From the NCBI RefSeq assembly GCF_015594625.1, contig NZ_JADNRQ010000009.1:1-64000 (forward strand): a stretch of DNA of 64,000 bases, in the 5' to 3' direction. How positions within the stretch are numbered: the stretch's first letter is position 1; every line of letters begins with the position of its first letter. A program made the translations under genes and the position numbers. Under the pieces are notes generated by a model. That model was not told the origin of the DNA and did not search any database. It saw nothing but the letters and a program-made list of their open reading frames with translations. The DNA is from Desulfallas sp. Bu1-1 (GTDB taxonomy: Bacteria > Bacillota > Desulfotomaculia > Desulfotomaculales > Desulfallaceae). Shown here piece after piece: positions 41,897-50,437 of the stretch.

Positions 41897-44653
41897 TTGC
41901 ACAAAGGGCTTAAGCGGATGTCTACAGTAATTATTACTTTTTTATTTTTATTTGTGTTGCTGGCCAGGTGGAGCGCAAATCTTTATGTAGACTGGCTTTG
42001 GTTTAAAACGCTGGGTTACAGTAACATATTTAAAACTATTTTGCTGTCCGAACTGGGCTTGCGGTTACTGGTAGGACTGGCCGCCTTTTTATTTATATTT
42101 GTCAATTTAATACTGACCCGTAAATCGGTACTGCACACCGTCAGTTCCCACCAGTACATGGAGAAGGATGGCGTAATCAGTATCTATCAATCCCCGCTGA
42201 GCAAATACCTGTCCCCGCGTTTTCTAACCGTAATCTATTTTATTGCCAGCGTAGTACTGGCCGTTTTTGTGAGCACCGCGGTAACCGGCGACTGGGTTAT
42301 TTTACAGAGATATTTGCATAGTACGGGGTTTGGTTATACCGATCCCATTTTTAACAAGGATATCGGTGAATACGTATTTAAGTTACCTTTCTACCAGTTT
42401 ATTTACCAGTTGTTAACATGGTTTATCATTCTGGCCGCTTTTGCTGTGGCCTTGGTTTATTTCCTGGTTGAATCAGGTAAAGACGGGTTCAACAAGCTTT
42501 TTAATTTACTCCCGGCCCGTTTGCACCTTTCATTTCTGGCCGCCCTGTTTTTTGTGGTACGCGCCTGGGGTTACAGCCTTGAGCAGTACATGCTTCTGTA
42601 TTCTGAAAACGGGGTTGTTTTCGGACCCGGCTATACGGATATCCACGCCAGGTTACTTGCATATAAAGCTTTATTCTTTATTTCACTTTTAATTGCCGTT
42701 ATAATTTTAATCAACCTGTTCATGCGCAGATTCAGGTTGATTCTCTACAGTATCGGCGCTTTATTCCTGGCGTCGATCGTCCTTGGAGGCATTTACCCGA
42801 CGATTATTCAAAACCTGGTGGTCAAGCCAAATGAGCTAAACAGGGAGACTCCGTATATTGCCAACTCCATCAAATATACCCGGTTGGCATATAATTTGGA
42901 CAAGGTGGAAACAAATAAATTTCCCGCAGGTCAAAAACTGGATCCTGCAGATATTGAAAAAAACATTGAGACCGTGAAAAATATCCGGCTGTGGGACTGG
43001 CGCCCCCTGGAACAAACCTACGAACAACTGCAGGAAATCAGGCCTTATTACGACTTAAAAAATATTGATATTGACCGTTACATGATTAACAACGAGTATC
43101 GCCAGGTGATGCTGGCTGCCAGGGAACTTGACCAGGACAAATTGCCGGATCAAGCTAAAACTTGGATTAACCAGCGGCTCAAGTATTCCCATGGTTACGG
43201 CATTGCCATGAACCCCGTGAATGAGATGACCAGTGAAGGTTTACCTGAATTTTTCATCCAAAACATTCCTCCTGATAGTAATATTGAACATGAAGTGACG
43301 CGGCCGGAAATTTATTTCGGCGAGCTGACCAACAACTACGTTATTGTGAATACGAAAACCAAGGAGTTTGATTACCCGGTCGGCGGCAACGAAAACGCTT
43401 ATACCACTTACGAAGGGGAACACGGGGTCAGAATCGGCGGTTTTATTAATAGGGCCATCTTCGCCCTGGCCTTTGGCGACTATAAAATGCTGCTGGCCGG
43501 CGATATCCAAAATTCAAGCCAAATACTGTATTATCGCAACATCCGGGACAGGGTGCCCAAATTGGCGCCGTTTTTAAGGTACGACAGTGATCCGTATATA
43601 GTTCTCGATGAACAAGGTAACTTATACTGGATGTGGGATGCTTACACTGTTTCGGATATGTACCCTTATTCCGACCCCTTTAGCGGTAGGTATAACTATA
43701 TTCGCAATTCAGTAAAAGTAGTGATTAACGCTTATACGGGTACGGTGGACTTTTATATTGCGGATAATGAGGACCCCATCATCAAAACATATGACAAGAT
43801 TTTCCCCGGGGTTTTCAAACCGCTGGCGACAATGCCCGGAGACCTTAAGAAACACATCCGGTACCCTGTTGATCTATTTACTATCCAGGCGCAAAAATAT
43901 ACAGTTTACCACATGACGGATACTGAAGTATTATATAATCAAGAGGACAAGTGGAACATGCCCACGGAAAAAGTCTACAATGAAGAAGTGGACATGGAAC
44001 CCTATTATACTATTACCAAATTGCCAAATGGTGACAAGCCGGAATATGTATTAATTTTACCTTTTACCCCAAAAAACAAGACAAATATGATCGCCTGGAT
44101 GGCAGCCAGGTCGGACGAACCCAATTACGGTAAACTGATCGTATATGAATTCCCCAAGCAGCAACTTGTTTACGGCCCAATGCAAATCGAGGCGCGAATC
44201 GACCAGGATACCACCATCTCGCAGCAATTGACCCTGTGGAATCAACGCGGCTCATCCGTAATCCGTGGGAACCTGCTGGTCATACCGGTCGAGGACGCGC
44301 TGCTCTACGTGGAGCCGCTTTATCTGCAGGCGGAACAAAGTAAAATGCCCGAACTGCGTCGCGTAATCGTGGCTCATGGCGATCAGGTAGTGATGGAGCC
44401 AACCCTTGAAATGGCTTTACAAAGGATATTCGGTACCGGCATCAGTATTGGAGAGGATGTCGAATATGCGGCGCCGCTCCCCGGCGAAACATCCAAGACA
44501 ACACAGAAGACGCTGAAAGATCTGATATCAGACGCCAACAATCTGTATAACCAGGCCCAGGAAAAGCTGAAAAACGGAGACTGGGCAGGTTATGGTGAAG
44601 CCATCAACAAGTTGAAAGAAACACTGGATGCTCTGTCAAATCAAACGGAATAA
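41897..44653 (+). CDS. UPF0182 family large membrane protein
   Basis: This 918-residue protein has about seven membrane segments in the first 310 residues, including ANLYVDWLWFKTLGYSNIFKT near the start, which is the conserved opening of UPF0182. A large extracytoplasmic domain follows, with RYDSDPYIVLDEQGNLYWMW in its middle. The C-terminal 60 residues are charged and helical. Its function is unknown. The TTG start follows AAGGAGG. Confidence 0.9.
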   Translation: MHKGLKRMSTVIITFLFLFVLLARWSANLYVDWLWFKTLGYSNIFKTILLSELGLRLLVGLAAFLFIFVNLILTRKSVLHTVSSHQYMEKDGVISIYQSPLSKYLSPRFLTVIYFIASVVLAVFVSTAVTGDWVILQRYLHSTGFGYTDPIFNKDIGEYVFKLPFYQFIYQLLTWFIILAAFAVALVYFLVESGKDGFNKLFNLLPARLHLSFLAALFFVVRAWGYSLEQYMLLYSENGVVFGPGYTDIHARLLAYKALFFISLLIAVIILINLFMRRFRLILYSIGALFLASIVLGGIYPTIIQNLVVKPNELNRETPYIANSIKYTRLAYNLDKVETNKFPAGQKLDPADIEKNIETVKNIRLWDWRPLEQTYEQLQEIRPYYDLKNIDIDRYMINNEYRQVMLAARELDQDKLPDQAKTWINQRLKYSHGYGIAMNPVNEMTSEGLPEFFIQNIPPDSNIEHEVTRPEIYFGELTNNYVIVNTKTKEFDYPVGGNENAYTTYEGEHGVRIGGFINRAIFALAFGDYKMLLAGDIQNSSQILYYRNIRDRVPKLAPFLRYDSDPYIVLDEQGNLYWMWDAYTVSDMYPYSDPFSGRYNYIRNSVKVVINAYTGTVDFYIADNEDPIIKTYDKIFPGVFKPLATMPGDLKKHIRYPVDLFTIQAQKYTVYHMTDTEVLYNQEDKWNMPTEKVYNEEVDMEPYYTITKLPNGDKPEYVLILPFTPKNKTNMIAWMAARSDEPNYGKLIVYEFPKQQLVYGPMQIEARIDQDTTISQQLTLWNQRGSSVIRGNLLVIPVEDALLYVEPLYLQAEQSKMPELRRVIVAHGDQVVMEPTLEMALQRIFGTGISIGEDVEYAAPLPGETSKTTQKTLKDLISDANNLYNQAQEKLKNGDWAGYGEAINKLKETLDALSNQTE

Positions 44654-44698
44654 ACTTTTTTAACCAGTTAATGATATCCGGGAAAGGAGATGTGATAA

Positions 44699-44851
44699 AT
44701 GTTTTTTGAAACTTGGTGGCAGGGAATAGTATTCGGAGTTGTAACCACTACTGCGATGTTGGCTATTTGTTACGCATTTGCCATGGCCTGGAGAAAATAC
44801 GAAGACGGCAGCAGTAAAAAGAATAGCCAATCTTGCAATTCACATCATTAA
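44699..44851 (+). CDS. 50-residue single-pass membrane protein
   Basis: This small frame begins MFFETWWQGIVFGVV, has one hydrophobic segment (residues about 9-30) and a polar, Lys/Ser-rich tail ending in two histidines. GGAAAGGAG precedes the ATG, and a strong terminator follows 60 bases later. It is 45 bases after the UPF0182 gene and may share its transcript. No family was recognised. Confidence 0.6.
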   Translation: MFFETWWQGIVFGVVTTTAMLAICYAFAMAWRKYEDGSSKKNSQSCNSHH

Positions 44852-44914
44852 TCAAGTAGCCAAAATGATTCCGCCATTGCGTTTGAATCTTACTCCTGCC
44901 TTTGGTCATATACC

Positions 44915-44947
44915 AACTACCGGTTATAGTGCCCGGTAGTTTTTTTT
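44915..44947 (+). terminator. terminator after the UPF0182 unit
   Basis: AACTACCGG (44915-44923) pairs with CCGGTAGTT, followed directly by a run of T. Confidence 0.9.
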
Positions 44948-44966
44948 AAAATGGAGGTGCATTGTT

Positions 44967-45731
44967 ATGCCAAACGTTGTAATCAACGGTGTTAAGTACC
45001 ATTATGAAGCTAAGATTCCCGAGCACTGCGAGCAAGTAATAATTTTTGTCCACGGCGCTGGCGGCAGCCACAGGCATTGGACGCGCCAGGTCTCCGAACT
45101 GGGCAACAAGTATTTTACCATCGCAGTCGACCTGCCCGGTCACGGTGATTCAGAGGGCAGCGCCAGTAGTAAAATAGAGGAATACAGTAACTTTATCTAC
45201 GAATTTGCGGAACATGTCGTTGGCACCAGGTTTTACCTGGCTGGCCATTCCATGGGCGGAGCTATTGCCATGAATTACGCCGTCCGTTTTGCCGATAAAT
45301 TGAACGGTTTGATTCTGATCGGCACCGGAGCCCGGCTGCGGGTAGCAACGGTAATCCTCGAAACTTTCGCAGCTGGTAATCGATTCCCTCAGCTGATGGA
45401 TTTTGCTTACGGCAGAGGAGCTCCGAGCGAATTAATCAATTTAGCCAGATTGGAAATGGAAAATACTGACCCAAACGTTTATTATAACGATTTCCTAGCC
45501 TGCGATAATTTTGATATAATGGAGCAGTTAAAGTTAATTAAGACTCCCACCCTGATCCTGGGGGCGTCTGAAGACAGGATGACTCCGCTGAAATATAGCG
45601 AATTTTTAGCACAAAATATTTGCAATTCAATACTCGAAAAAATTGATGATGCCGGACACATGATGATGCTGGAAAAACCGGAACAAGTTAACACAAAAAT
45701 AATACAATTCATTGAAAAACAATTTTGCTAA
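44967..45731 (+). CDS. alpha/beta-fold hydrolase
   Basis: This 254-residue protein has the oxyanion region FVHGAGGSHRHW, DLPGHGDSEG, the nucleophile elbow AGHSMGGAIAMN (Ser about residue 95), an acidic GASEDRMTP and a late DDAGHMMMLEKPE with the catalytic His. It is an esterase/lipase-type enzyme of unknown substrate. TGGAGGTG precedes the ATG. Its stop lies 13 bases before the phosphofructokinase start. Confidence 0.88.
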   Translation: MPNVVINGVKYHYEAKIPEHCEQVIIFVHGAGGSHRHWTRQVSELGNKYFTIAVDLPGHGDSEGSASSKIEEYSNFIYEFAEHVVGTRFYLAGHSMGGAIAMNYAVRFADKLNGLILIGTGARLRVATVILETFAAGNRFPQLMDFAYGRGAPSELINLARLEMENTDPNVYYNDFLACDNFDIMEQLKLIKTPTLILGASEDRMTPLKYSEFLAQNICNSILEKIDDAGHMMMLEKPEQVNTKIIQFIEKQFC

Positions 45732-45744
45732 AGGAGAGATATGC

Positions 45745-46842
45745 ATGGCCAAGACAGTAGTTAAACGAATCGGTGTGCTAACGGGCGGGGGCGATGCGCC
45801 GGGTTTAAACGCGGTAATTCGTGCCGTAGTTAAAACAGCTATTCGTGAATACGGCATGACGGTTGTGGGTTTTGAAAACGGTTTTGGAGGATTAATTAAA
45901 AATCAGGCCAGGGAACTGACTGAAGCCGACGTAGTAGGCATATTACCCAGAGGAGGGACGATTCTAGGCACTACAAACAGGGATAATCCTTTTCACTATC
46001 CCGTCATAAAGGGCGACAAAAAGGTATTTGTAGATGTCTCGGATCGCATTTTTGAAAATATTAGCATCCATGGGATTGAGGCATTGATCGTAATTGGGGG
46101 AGACGGCAGCTTGTCAATCGGAAAAGAGCTTTATGAAAAAGGTTTAAAGGTCGTGGGGGTGCCAAAAACCATAGATAACGATCTTTCCGCAACAGACCAA
46201 ACATTCGGATTTGACACCGCCCTAGCAACAGCTACCGAAGCCATTGACAAGCTCCATACCACAGCCGAGTCGCATCACCGGGTAATGGTACTGGAAGTGA
46301 TGGGTCGCTACGCCGGCTGGATCGCATTGGCCTCCGGATTGGCCGGGGGAGCGGATGTTATATTAATTCCCGAAATTCCTTATAACATTGAAGTGGTAAT
46401 TGAGAAGATAAACGCTCGCAGCCAGGAGAGAAAAAAATTCAGTATTATTGTCGTAGCCGAAGGAGCAAAACCTCTAGGCGGGGAAATGGTGGTGCAAAAA
46501 CGCGTAGAGGACAGTTTTGACCCGATCCGTTTAGGTGGCATCGGTAACTTGGTAGCCCAGGAAGTTGAAGCCGCCACAGGCAAGGAAACAAGAGTTACCG
46601 TACTGGGGCACCTGCAAAGAGGTGGTTCTCCAACCGCTTTTGACCGGATCCTTGCGACACGGTACGGTACCGGTGCCGTCAATTTAGTGGCAGAGGGCAA
46701 ATTTGGTAGAATGGTATGTCTAAAAGGGCAAAACATCGAATCGGTACCCTTGGAGACGGCTCTTGGCGAAATGCATACGGTACCGGTTGACGGTGAGCTT
46801 GTCAGAGTAGCCAGGCAGTTGGGAATTTGTTTGGGTGATTAA
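45745..46842 (+). CDS. pfkA: 6-phosphofructokinase, donor specificity uncertain
   Basis: This 365-residue enzyme phosphorylates fructose 6-phosphate. It has GVLTGGGDAPGLNAVIR at the N-terminus, VIGGDGSLSIGKEL near residue 115 and VPKTIDNDLSATDQTFGFDTA. Gly after GGD is the ATP-type choice, while Lys in PKTIDND is found in PPi-using and group III enzymes. The donor (ATP or pyrophosphate) therefore cannot be settled by sequence reading alone. AAAGGAGAG precedes two close ATGs; the second begins the conserved protein. A ComFB gene follows. Confidence 0.9.
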   Translation: MAKTVVKRIGVLTGGGDAPGLNAVIRAVVKTAIREYGMTVVGFENGFGGLIKNQARELTEADVVGILPRGGTILGTTNRDNPFHYPVIKGDKKVFVDVSDRIFENISIHGIEALIVIGGDGSLSIGKELYEKGLKVVGVPKTIDNDLSATDQTFGFDTALATATEAIDKLHTTAESHHRVMVLEVMGRYAGWIALASGLAGGADVILIPEIPYNIEVVIEKINARSQERKKFSIIVVAEGAKPLGGEMVVQKRVEDSFDPIRLGGIGNLVAQEVEAATGKETRVTVLGHLQRGGSPTAFDRILATRYGTGAVNLVAEGKFGRMVCLKGQNIESVPLETALGEMHTVPVDGELVRVARQLGICLGD

Positions 46843-46862
46843 AGCTTGGGGGAGGATTGCCT

Positions 46863-47135
46863 ATGATTATCAACTACCCGGAAGTGGCGGTAAGAGAACT
46901 GATTGATGAAGTACTGGAGAATTACAAAAAAAAGAATCCGGATATCTGCGATTGCGAACGTTGTCGCAATGATATTATGGCACTGGCCCTGAATAATTTA
47001 CCTGTTAAATATATAGTAACCGAAAAGGGACACATTTATACAAAGGCCATTTTTGACCAGATTGGCGGTAAAGCGCAGGTTATAGCGGCTCTAACGGCAG
47101 CCATACAAAAAGTACATAAATTTCCCAGGCATTAA
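46863..47135 (+). CDS. ComFB-family protein
   Basis: This 90-residue protein resembles ComFB: NYPEVAVRELIDEVLENY, then CDCERCRNDIMALALNNLPVKY split by cysteines, and a C-terminal helical part. ComFB occurs in the comF competence operon of B. subtilis, and related domains have been connected to cyclic dinucleotide binding in other bacteria. No comFA or comFC is present here. GGGGGAGG precedes the ATG at 46863. Confidence 0.82.
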   Translation: MIINYPEVAVRELIDEVLENYKKKNPDICDCERCRNDIMALALNNLPVKYIVTEKGHIYTKAIFDQIGGKAQVIAALTAAIQKVHKFPRH

Positions 47136-47166
47136 TAAAACAAGTAAAACACATAGGAGGTATTTG

Positions 47167-48042
47167 ATGCGTCTGGAACCACCGGTCTTCAGACCGCCCA
47201 GTGAAGCGTTCAGCCTAATACTTCAGCTTACTATCGGTTGCCGGCACAACGCCTGTACTTTTTGCGGTATGTACAAGGGGAAAAAATTCCGCATTAAAAC
47301 CTGGGAGGAAATAAAAAAAGACATAGATGATTGTTCCCGACAGATGGCGGGAATCAGGCGGGTCTTTCTGGCAGATGGGGATGCCTTGTCCGCACCCACA
47401 CCCCTGATCCTGAAAACCGTGTTTTATCTTTACAAGCAATTTTCTGACCTGGAACGCGTCAGCATGTACGCCGGCCCCAAAGATATACTAGATAAATCGT
47501 TAAGCGAACTGGAGGAAATAAAATTTTCCGGTGTCAGTTTGCTTTACCTTGGGGTAGAAAGCGGCAACGATGAGATACTGCGAGCCGTGCATAAAGGTGT
47601 CAACGCGAGGGAAATGGTCGAAGCGGGCAGAAAAGCCCTGCAAGCGGGGTTCGAAGTTTCCGTGACCATCATCAACGGGTTGGGGGGAACGGATCATTGG
47701 CGCCGCCACGCCGAGGATACCGGTAAGGTTTTAAGCGCCATAGACCCTACTTACCTTGGAGCACTGACGTTGATGGTAGTCCCCAATACCCCGTTATACC
47801 GTAAGGTACAGCAAGGAGAATTTAAAATACCCGGTTCAACGGGAATACTACAAGAATTAAAATGCATGTTGGAAAATCTGAACCTATCCCATTGTATTTT
47901 TAGAACCAACCATGCGTCCAATTATCTTCCTTTACGCGGCGTATTAAACAAGGATAAAGAAGATTTGATCGCAATACTGGAGCAGGCAATAACCCGGCCA
48001 GATGCGATACCGTTACGGCCCGAATACAGCAGGGGATTATAG
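47167..48042 (+). CDS. radical SAM protein
   Basis: This 291-residue protein has the cluster motif CRHNACTFCGMYKG near residue 25 (C-x4-C-x2-C spacing rather than the usual C-x3-C-x2-C), VFLADGDALS for SAM binding, and LYLGVESGNDEILRAVHKG, which resembles Elp3/HemN-type radical SAM proteins. Its reaction is unknown. GGAGG precedes the ATG at 47167. Confidence 0.85.
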   Translation: MRLEPPVFRPPSEAFSLILQLTIGCRHNACTFCGMYKGKKFRIKTWEEIKKDIDDCSRQMAGIRRVFLADGDALSAPTPLILKTVFYLYKQFSDLERVSMYAGPKDILDKSLSELEEIKFSGVSLLYLGVESGNDEILRAVHKGVNAREMVEAGRKALQAGFEVSVTIINGLGGTDHWRRHAEDTGKVLSAIDPTYLGALTLMVVPNTPLYRKVQQGEFKIPGSTGILQELKCMLENLNLSHCIFRTNHASNYLPLRGVLNKDKEDLIAILEQAITRPDAIPLRPEYSRGL

Positions 48043-48152
48043 GGTAGTATACAGGGAAAATGCTTATCCAGGTTAAAAACGCCATGCCTTGACTTTTTTT
48101 TCGAGTTATCATATTGTTTATAAGTGAATACCCGCACTGGAGGTGATTAGCA

Positions 48153-49340
48153 TTGGGCCTGAAAATTGGGATATTTACCGACAGTTACCGGCCGTATACC
48201 AGCGGGGTTGTCCGGTCAATCGAAACTTTTTCCGAAGAACTTCAGGCTCAAGGCCATGAGGTATATATATTCGCTCCTGACTATCCGAACTGTAATAAAG
48301 AGAAAGAAAGCAGGGTATTCAGATTTTCATCGATACCGGCGCCGACAAACCATGATTTTACCCTGGCCGTCCCATTTTCCATTCGTTTGCGTTCAACCAT
48401 AAAGAAATTAAATTTAGATATAATTCATGTACATTCGCCTTTCTTATTAGGGAGGCTAGGAGCGCGTTACGCGAAAAAATTAAATCTTCCACTGGTATTT
48501 ACTTTTCACACCCTGTATGATCAATACGTGCATTATATACCTATTGGACAAAACATCACCAAAGAAATCACTAAAAAATATTGTGCCGATTTCTGCAATC
48601 ATTGCGACTTGGTGATTGTGCCGACGGAAATCATCGGTAAACACCTGCAAAGCTGGGGGGTCAGGAGCGCAATTAAGGCCATCCCGACTGGGATAAAAAT
48701 TCAGGATTTCAGAACTAACGAAAAGGATTGGGTGCATCGAAAATTCGGAATCAATCCTTCATGCAAGCTATTAATCAGTGTGGGCAGGCTGGGCAAAGAA
48801 AAAAATTTTGCCTTTATCATTAGGAGCTTCAAATCTATAGCTGAATCAATTCCTGAATCCAGACTGGTGCTGGTAGGCAACGGTCCGGAAAAGAATGCCC
48901 TGGAAAATCTGGCCAGGGAAATCGGTGTTCTGGAAAAAATAATTTTCACCGGAACTTTATCCAGGGAAGAAATAATAAAAGCGTACAATAGTGCCCATAT
49001 TTTTATATTCGCTTCGGTTACCGAAACTCAAGGGCTGGTGGTTGGAGAAGCTAAGGCGGCGGGCTTACCCATTGTTGCCGTTAAAGCATTTGGAATATCG
49101 GAGATGGTGGAAGACGGCATTGACGGATTTTTGACAGATCTGGATATGAACCAGTTTATAGAAAAAATAAATCTTTTGCTTACCGATGAGAGTCTTCGTC
49201 ACTCACTCAGCCAAAATGCACTGCGCAATGCGGTTAAAATTTCGGCGCAAAGCTGCACAAATAAATTGATAAACTGTTATAATGAAGTGATTAACAGGAA
49301 GAATGGTTACCACGCCCAAAAGGTAAGAGATAGCTGGTAG
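48153..49340 (+). CDS. GT4-family glycosyltransferase
   Basis: This 395-residue protein starts with KIGIFTDSYRPYTSGVVRSIETF and has IIHVHSPFLLG, FTFHTLYDQYVHY, SVGRLGKEKNF and the late EX7E-type segment ASVTETQGLVVGEAKAAG, all typical of GT4 enzymes that make glycolipids (1,2-diacylglycerol glucosyltransferase-like). The acceptor is inferred only. The TTG start follows GGAGGTGATT. It lies between the radical SAM gene and UPF0316 without obvious functional link. Confidence 0.87.
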   Translation: MGLKIGIFTDSYRPYTSGVVRSIETFSEELQAQGHEVYIFAPDYPNCNKEKESRVFRFSSIPAPTNHDFTLAVPFSIRLRSTIKKLNLDIIHVHSPFLLGRLGARYAKKLNLPLVFTFHTLYDQYVHYIPIGQNITKEITKKYCADFCNHCDLVIVPTEIIGKHLQSWGVRSAIKAIPTGIKIQDFRTNEKDWVHRKFGINPSCKLLISVGRLGKEKNFAFIIRSFKSIAESIPESRLVLVGNGPEKNALENLAREIGVLEKIIFTGTLSREEIIKAYNSAHIFIFASVTETQGLVVGEAKAAGLPIVAVKAFGISEMVEDGIDGFLTDLDMNQFIEKINLLLTDESLRHSLSQNALRNAVKISAQSCTNKLINCYNEVINRKNGYHAQKVRDSW

Positions 49341-49441
49341 TAAGGTAGTATATGATTAAGTTTACATAAAATCAAACGGGAACGTTTCAGTGTTCCCGTT
49401 TTGCTGGTTTATATATGCAATTAATCTGGAGGGTTGAGATT

Positions 49442-49981
49442 TTGGAAGTCTGGTTATCGGTAATATTTAGTTATTTATTTATTTTCTGCGCCAGGGTTAT
49501 CGACATGTCACTGGACGTGATGCGCATTTTAATGTTAATGAGGGACCGGCGCTTTATGGCAGCGTCCATAGGTTTTGTGGAAGTTTCAGTATTTATACTT
49601 GCCCTGAACGAGGTTTTAAAGGGTGGACTTGATGATCCGGGAAAAATTGTAGCATACGCCGGTGGCTTTGCCACGGGCAACTACATCGGCAGTTTAATTG
49701 AAGAAAGACTGGCCATGGGTTATTTATCTGTCCAGATTTTCCCTCCTTGTGAACTGGTGGATCAATTTATTAGCGAAATGCGGGACGAGGGATTCGGAGT
49801 AACAAGCGTTCAAGGTTGCGGCAGAGACGGCGAAAGAACTATTTTATTTGTATTGATTAAGCGTAAAGATTTAAATAGAGCCCTGAACATCATCAATCAA
49901 ATCTGCCCGGACGCATTCTTCAATGTTTCTGACGCCAAGCGGATCCACGGGGGCATTTTCCCGGTTAAAAAGGGTAAGTAA
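49442..49981 (+). CDS. UPF0316/DUF2179 membrane protein
   Basis: This 179-residue protein has three membrane segments in the first 85 residues (ending with AYAGGFATGNYIGSLIEERLA split around the family glycine positions) and a soluble C-terminal DUF2179-like domain with ISEMRDEGFGVTSVQGCGRDGERTILFV as its core in segments. UPF0316 proteins have no assigned role. TTG at 49442 lies behind GGAGGG. It ends in a strong terminator. Confidence 0.85.
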   Translation: MEVWLSVIFSYLFIFCARVIDMSLDVMRILMLMRDRRFMAASIGFVEVSVFILALNEVLKGGLDDPGKIVAYAGGFATGNYIGSLIEERLAMGYLSVQIFPPCELVDQFISEMRDEGFGVTSVQGCGRDGERTILFVLIKRKDLNRALNIINQICPDAFFNVSDAKRIHGGIFPVKKGK

Positions 49982-49988
49982 TGTCAAC

Positions 49989-50032
49989 AAAAGCCGGCCA
50001 AAACTTAACCAGTGTTGGGCCGGCTTTTTTTT
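49989..50032 (+). terminator. terminator after UPF0316
   Basis: AAAAGCCGGCC pairs with a GGCCGGCTTTT block near 50018-50028, followed by eight T. The stop of a possible minus-strand small gene lies in its loop. Confidence 0.85.
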
Positions 50033-50145
50033 AAACCTTTTTTAGCCACTTTTTTACGGGCTCTCTCTAACAGCCCGTAAATGGTCGGTTTTCCGAACCT
50101 TACCCGTAGCATAACCCGAACCAAAACGGAGAGTGCCAGCAGAAT
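50005..50145 (-). CDS. possible 46-residue membrane-anchored basic peptide
   Basis: A minus-strand frame gives a hydrophobic start (LLALSVLVRVML) and a very basic tail (ERARKKVAKKGLKKSRP). There is no ATG or GTG at the front; the nearest TTG is eight codons in. An ATT at 50145 lies six bases after AAGGG, and CTG codons follow directly. It looks protein-like and ends inside a hairpin, as the 47-codon gene does, but it may be chance. Confidence 0.3.
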   Translation of the reverse strand: MLLALSVLVRVMLRVRFGKPTIYGLLERARKKVAKKGLKKSRPNTG

Positions 50146-50295
50146 AAGCGTCCCTTGCCCGGTTTACATAATATCTATTATCGGAAGTATTTTATGATAA
50201 AAACTGTACTATTCTGTGCTATTCTAATTGTAGGTCGAATTTTAACCAATTAAACATGAGAAGTAACTTGACGAAAAGTTGGCTTTACCAAGCAA

Positions 50296-50328
50296 GAAAA
50301 AACACAGGTCAATTAATAAACCTGTGTT
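50296..50328 (-). terminator. terminator of the methylmalonyl-CoA operon
   Basis: AACACAGGT (50301-50309) pairs with ACCTGTGTT (50320-50328); read on the minus strand it is followed by a T-run (A-run 50296-50302). Confidence 0.8.
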
Positions 50329-50384
50329 ATTAAATCTTTTTTTAACCCTTTTTTTAACCAATGTTATTAAATCTTTTTTTAACC
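50325..50384. repeat. 23-base direct repeat, two copies
   Basis: Identical 23-base units lie at 50325-50347 and 50362-50384, each with TTATTAAATC followed by seven T and AACC. They are separated by 14 bases, just beyond the end of the pathway operon. Confidence 0.9.
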
Positions 50385-50437
50385 AACAGTTAAAAGATAA
50401 CCTCAAACATAAACCATGGAATCTAATAAAAAATAAT

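Larger units (their letters stand above)
50146..50437. other. noncoding stretch with direct repeats and operon terminator
   Basis: It holds the minus-strand terminator at 50296-50328 and two copies of a 23-base direct repeat. The remainder (50146-50290) is AT-rich without recognised features. Confidence 0.5.
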
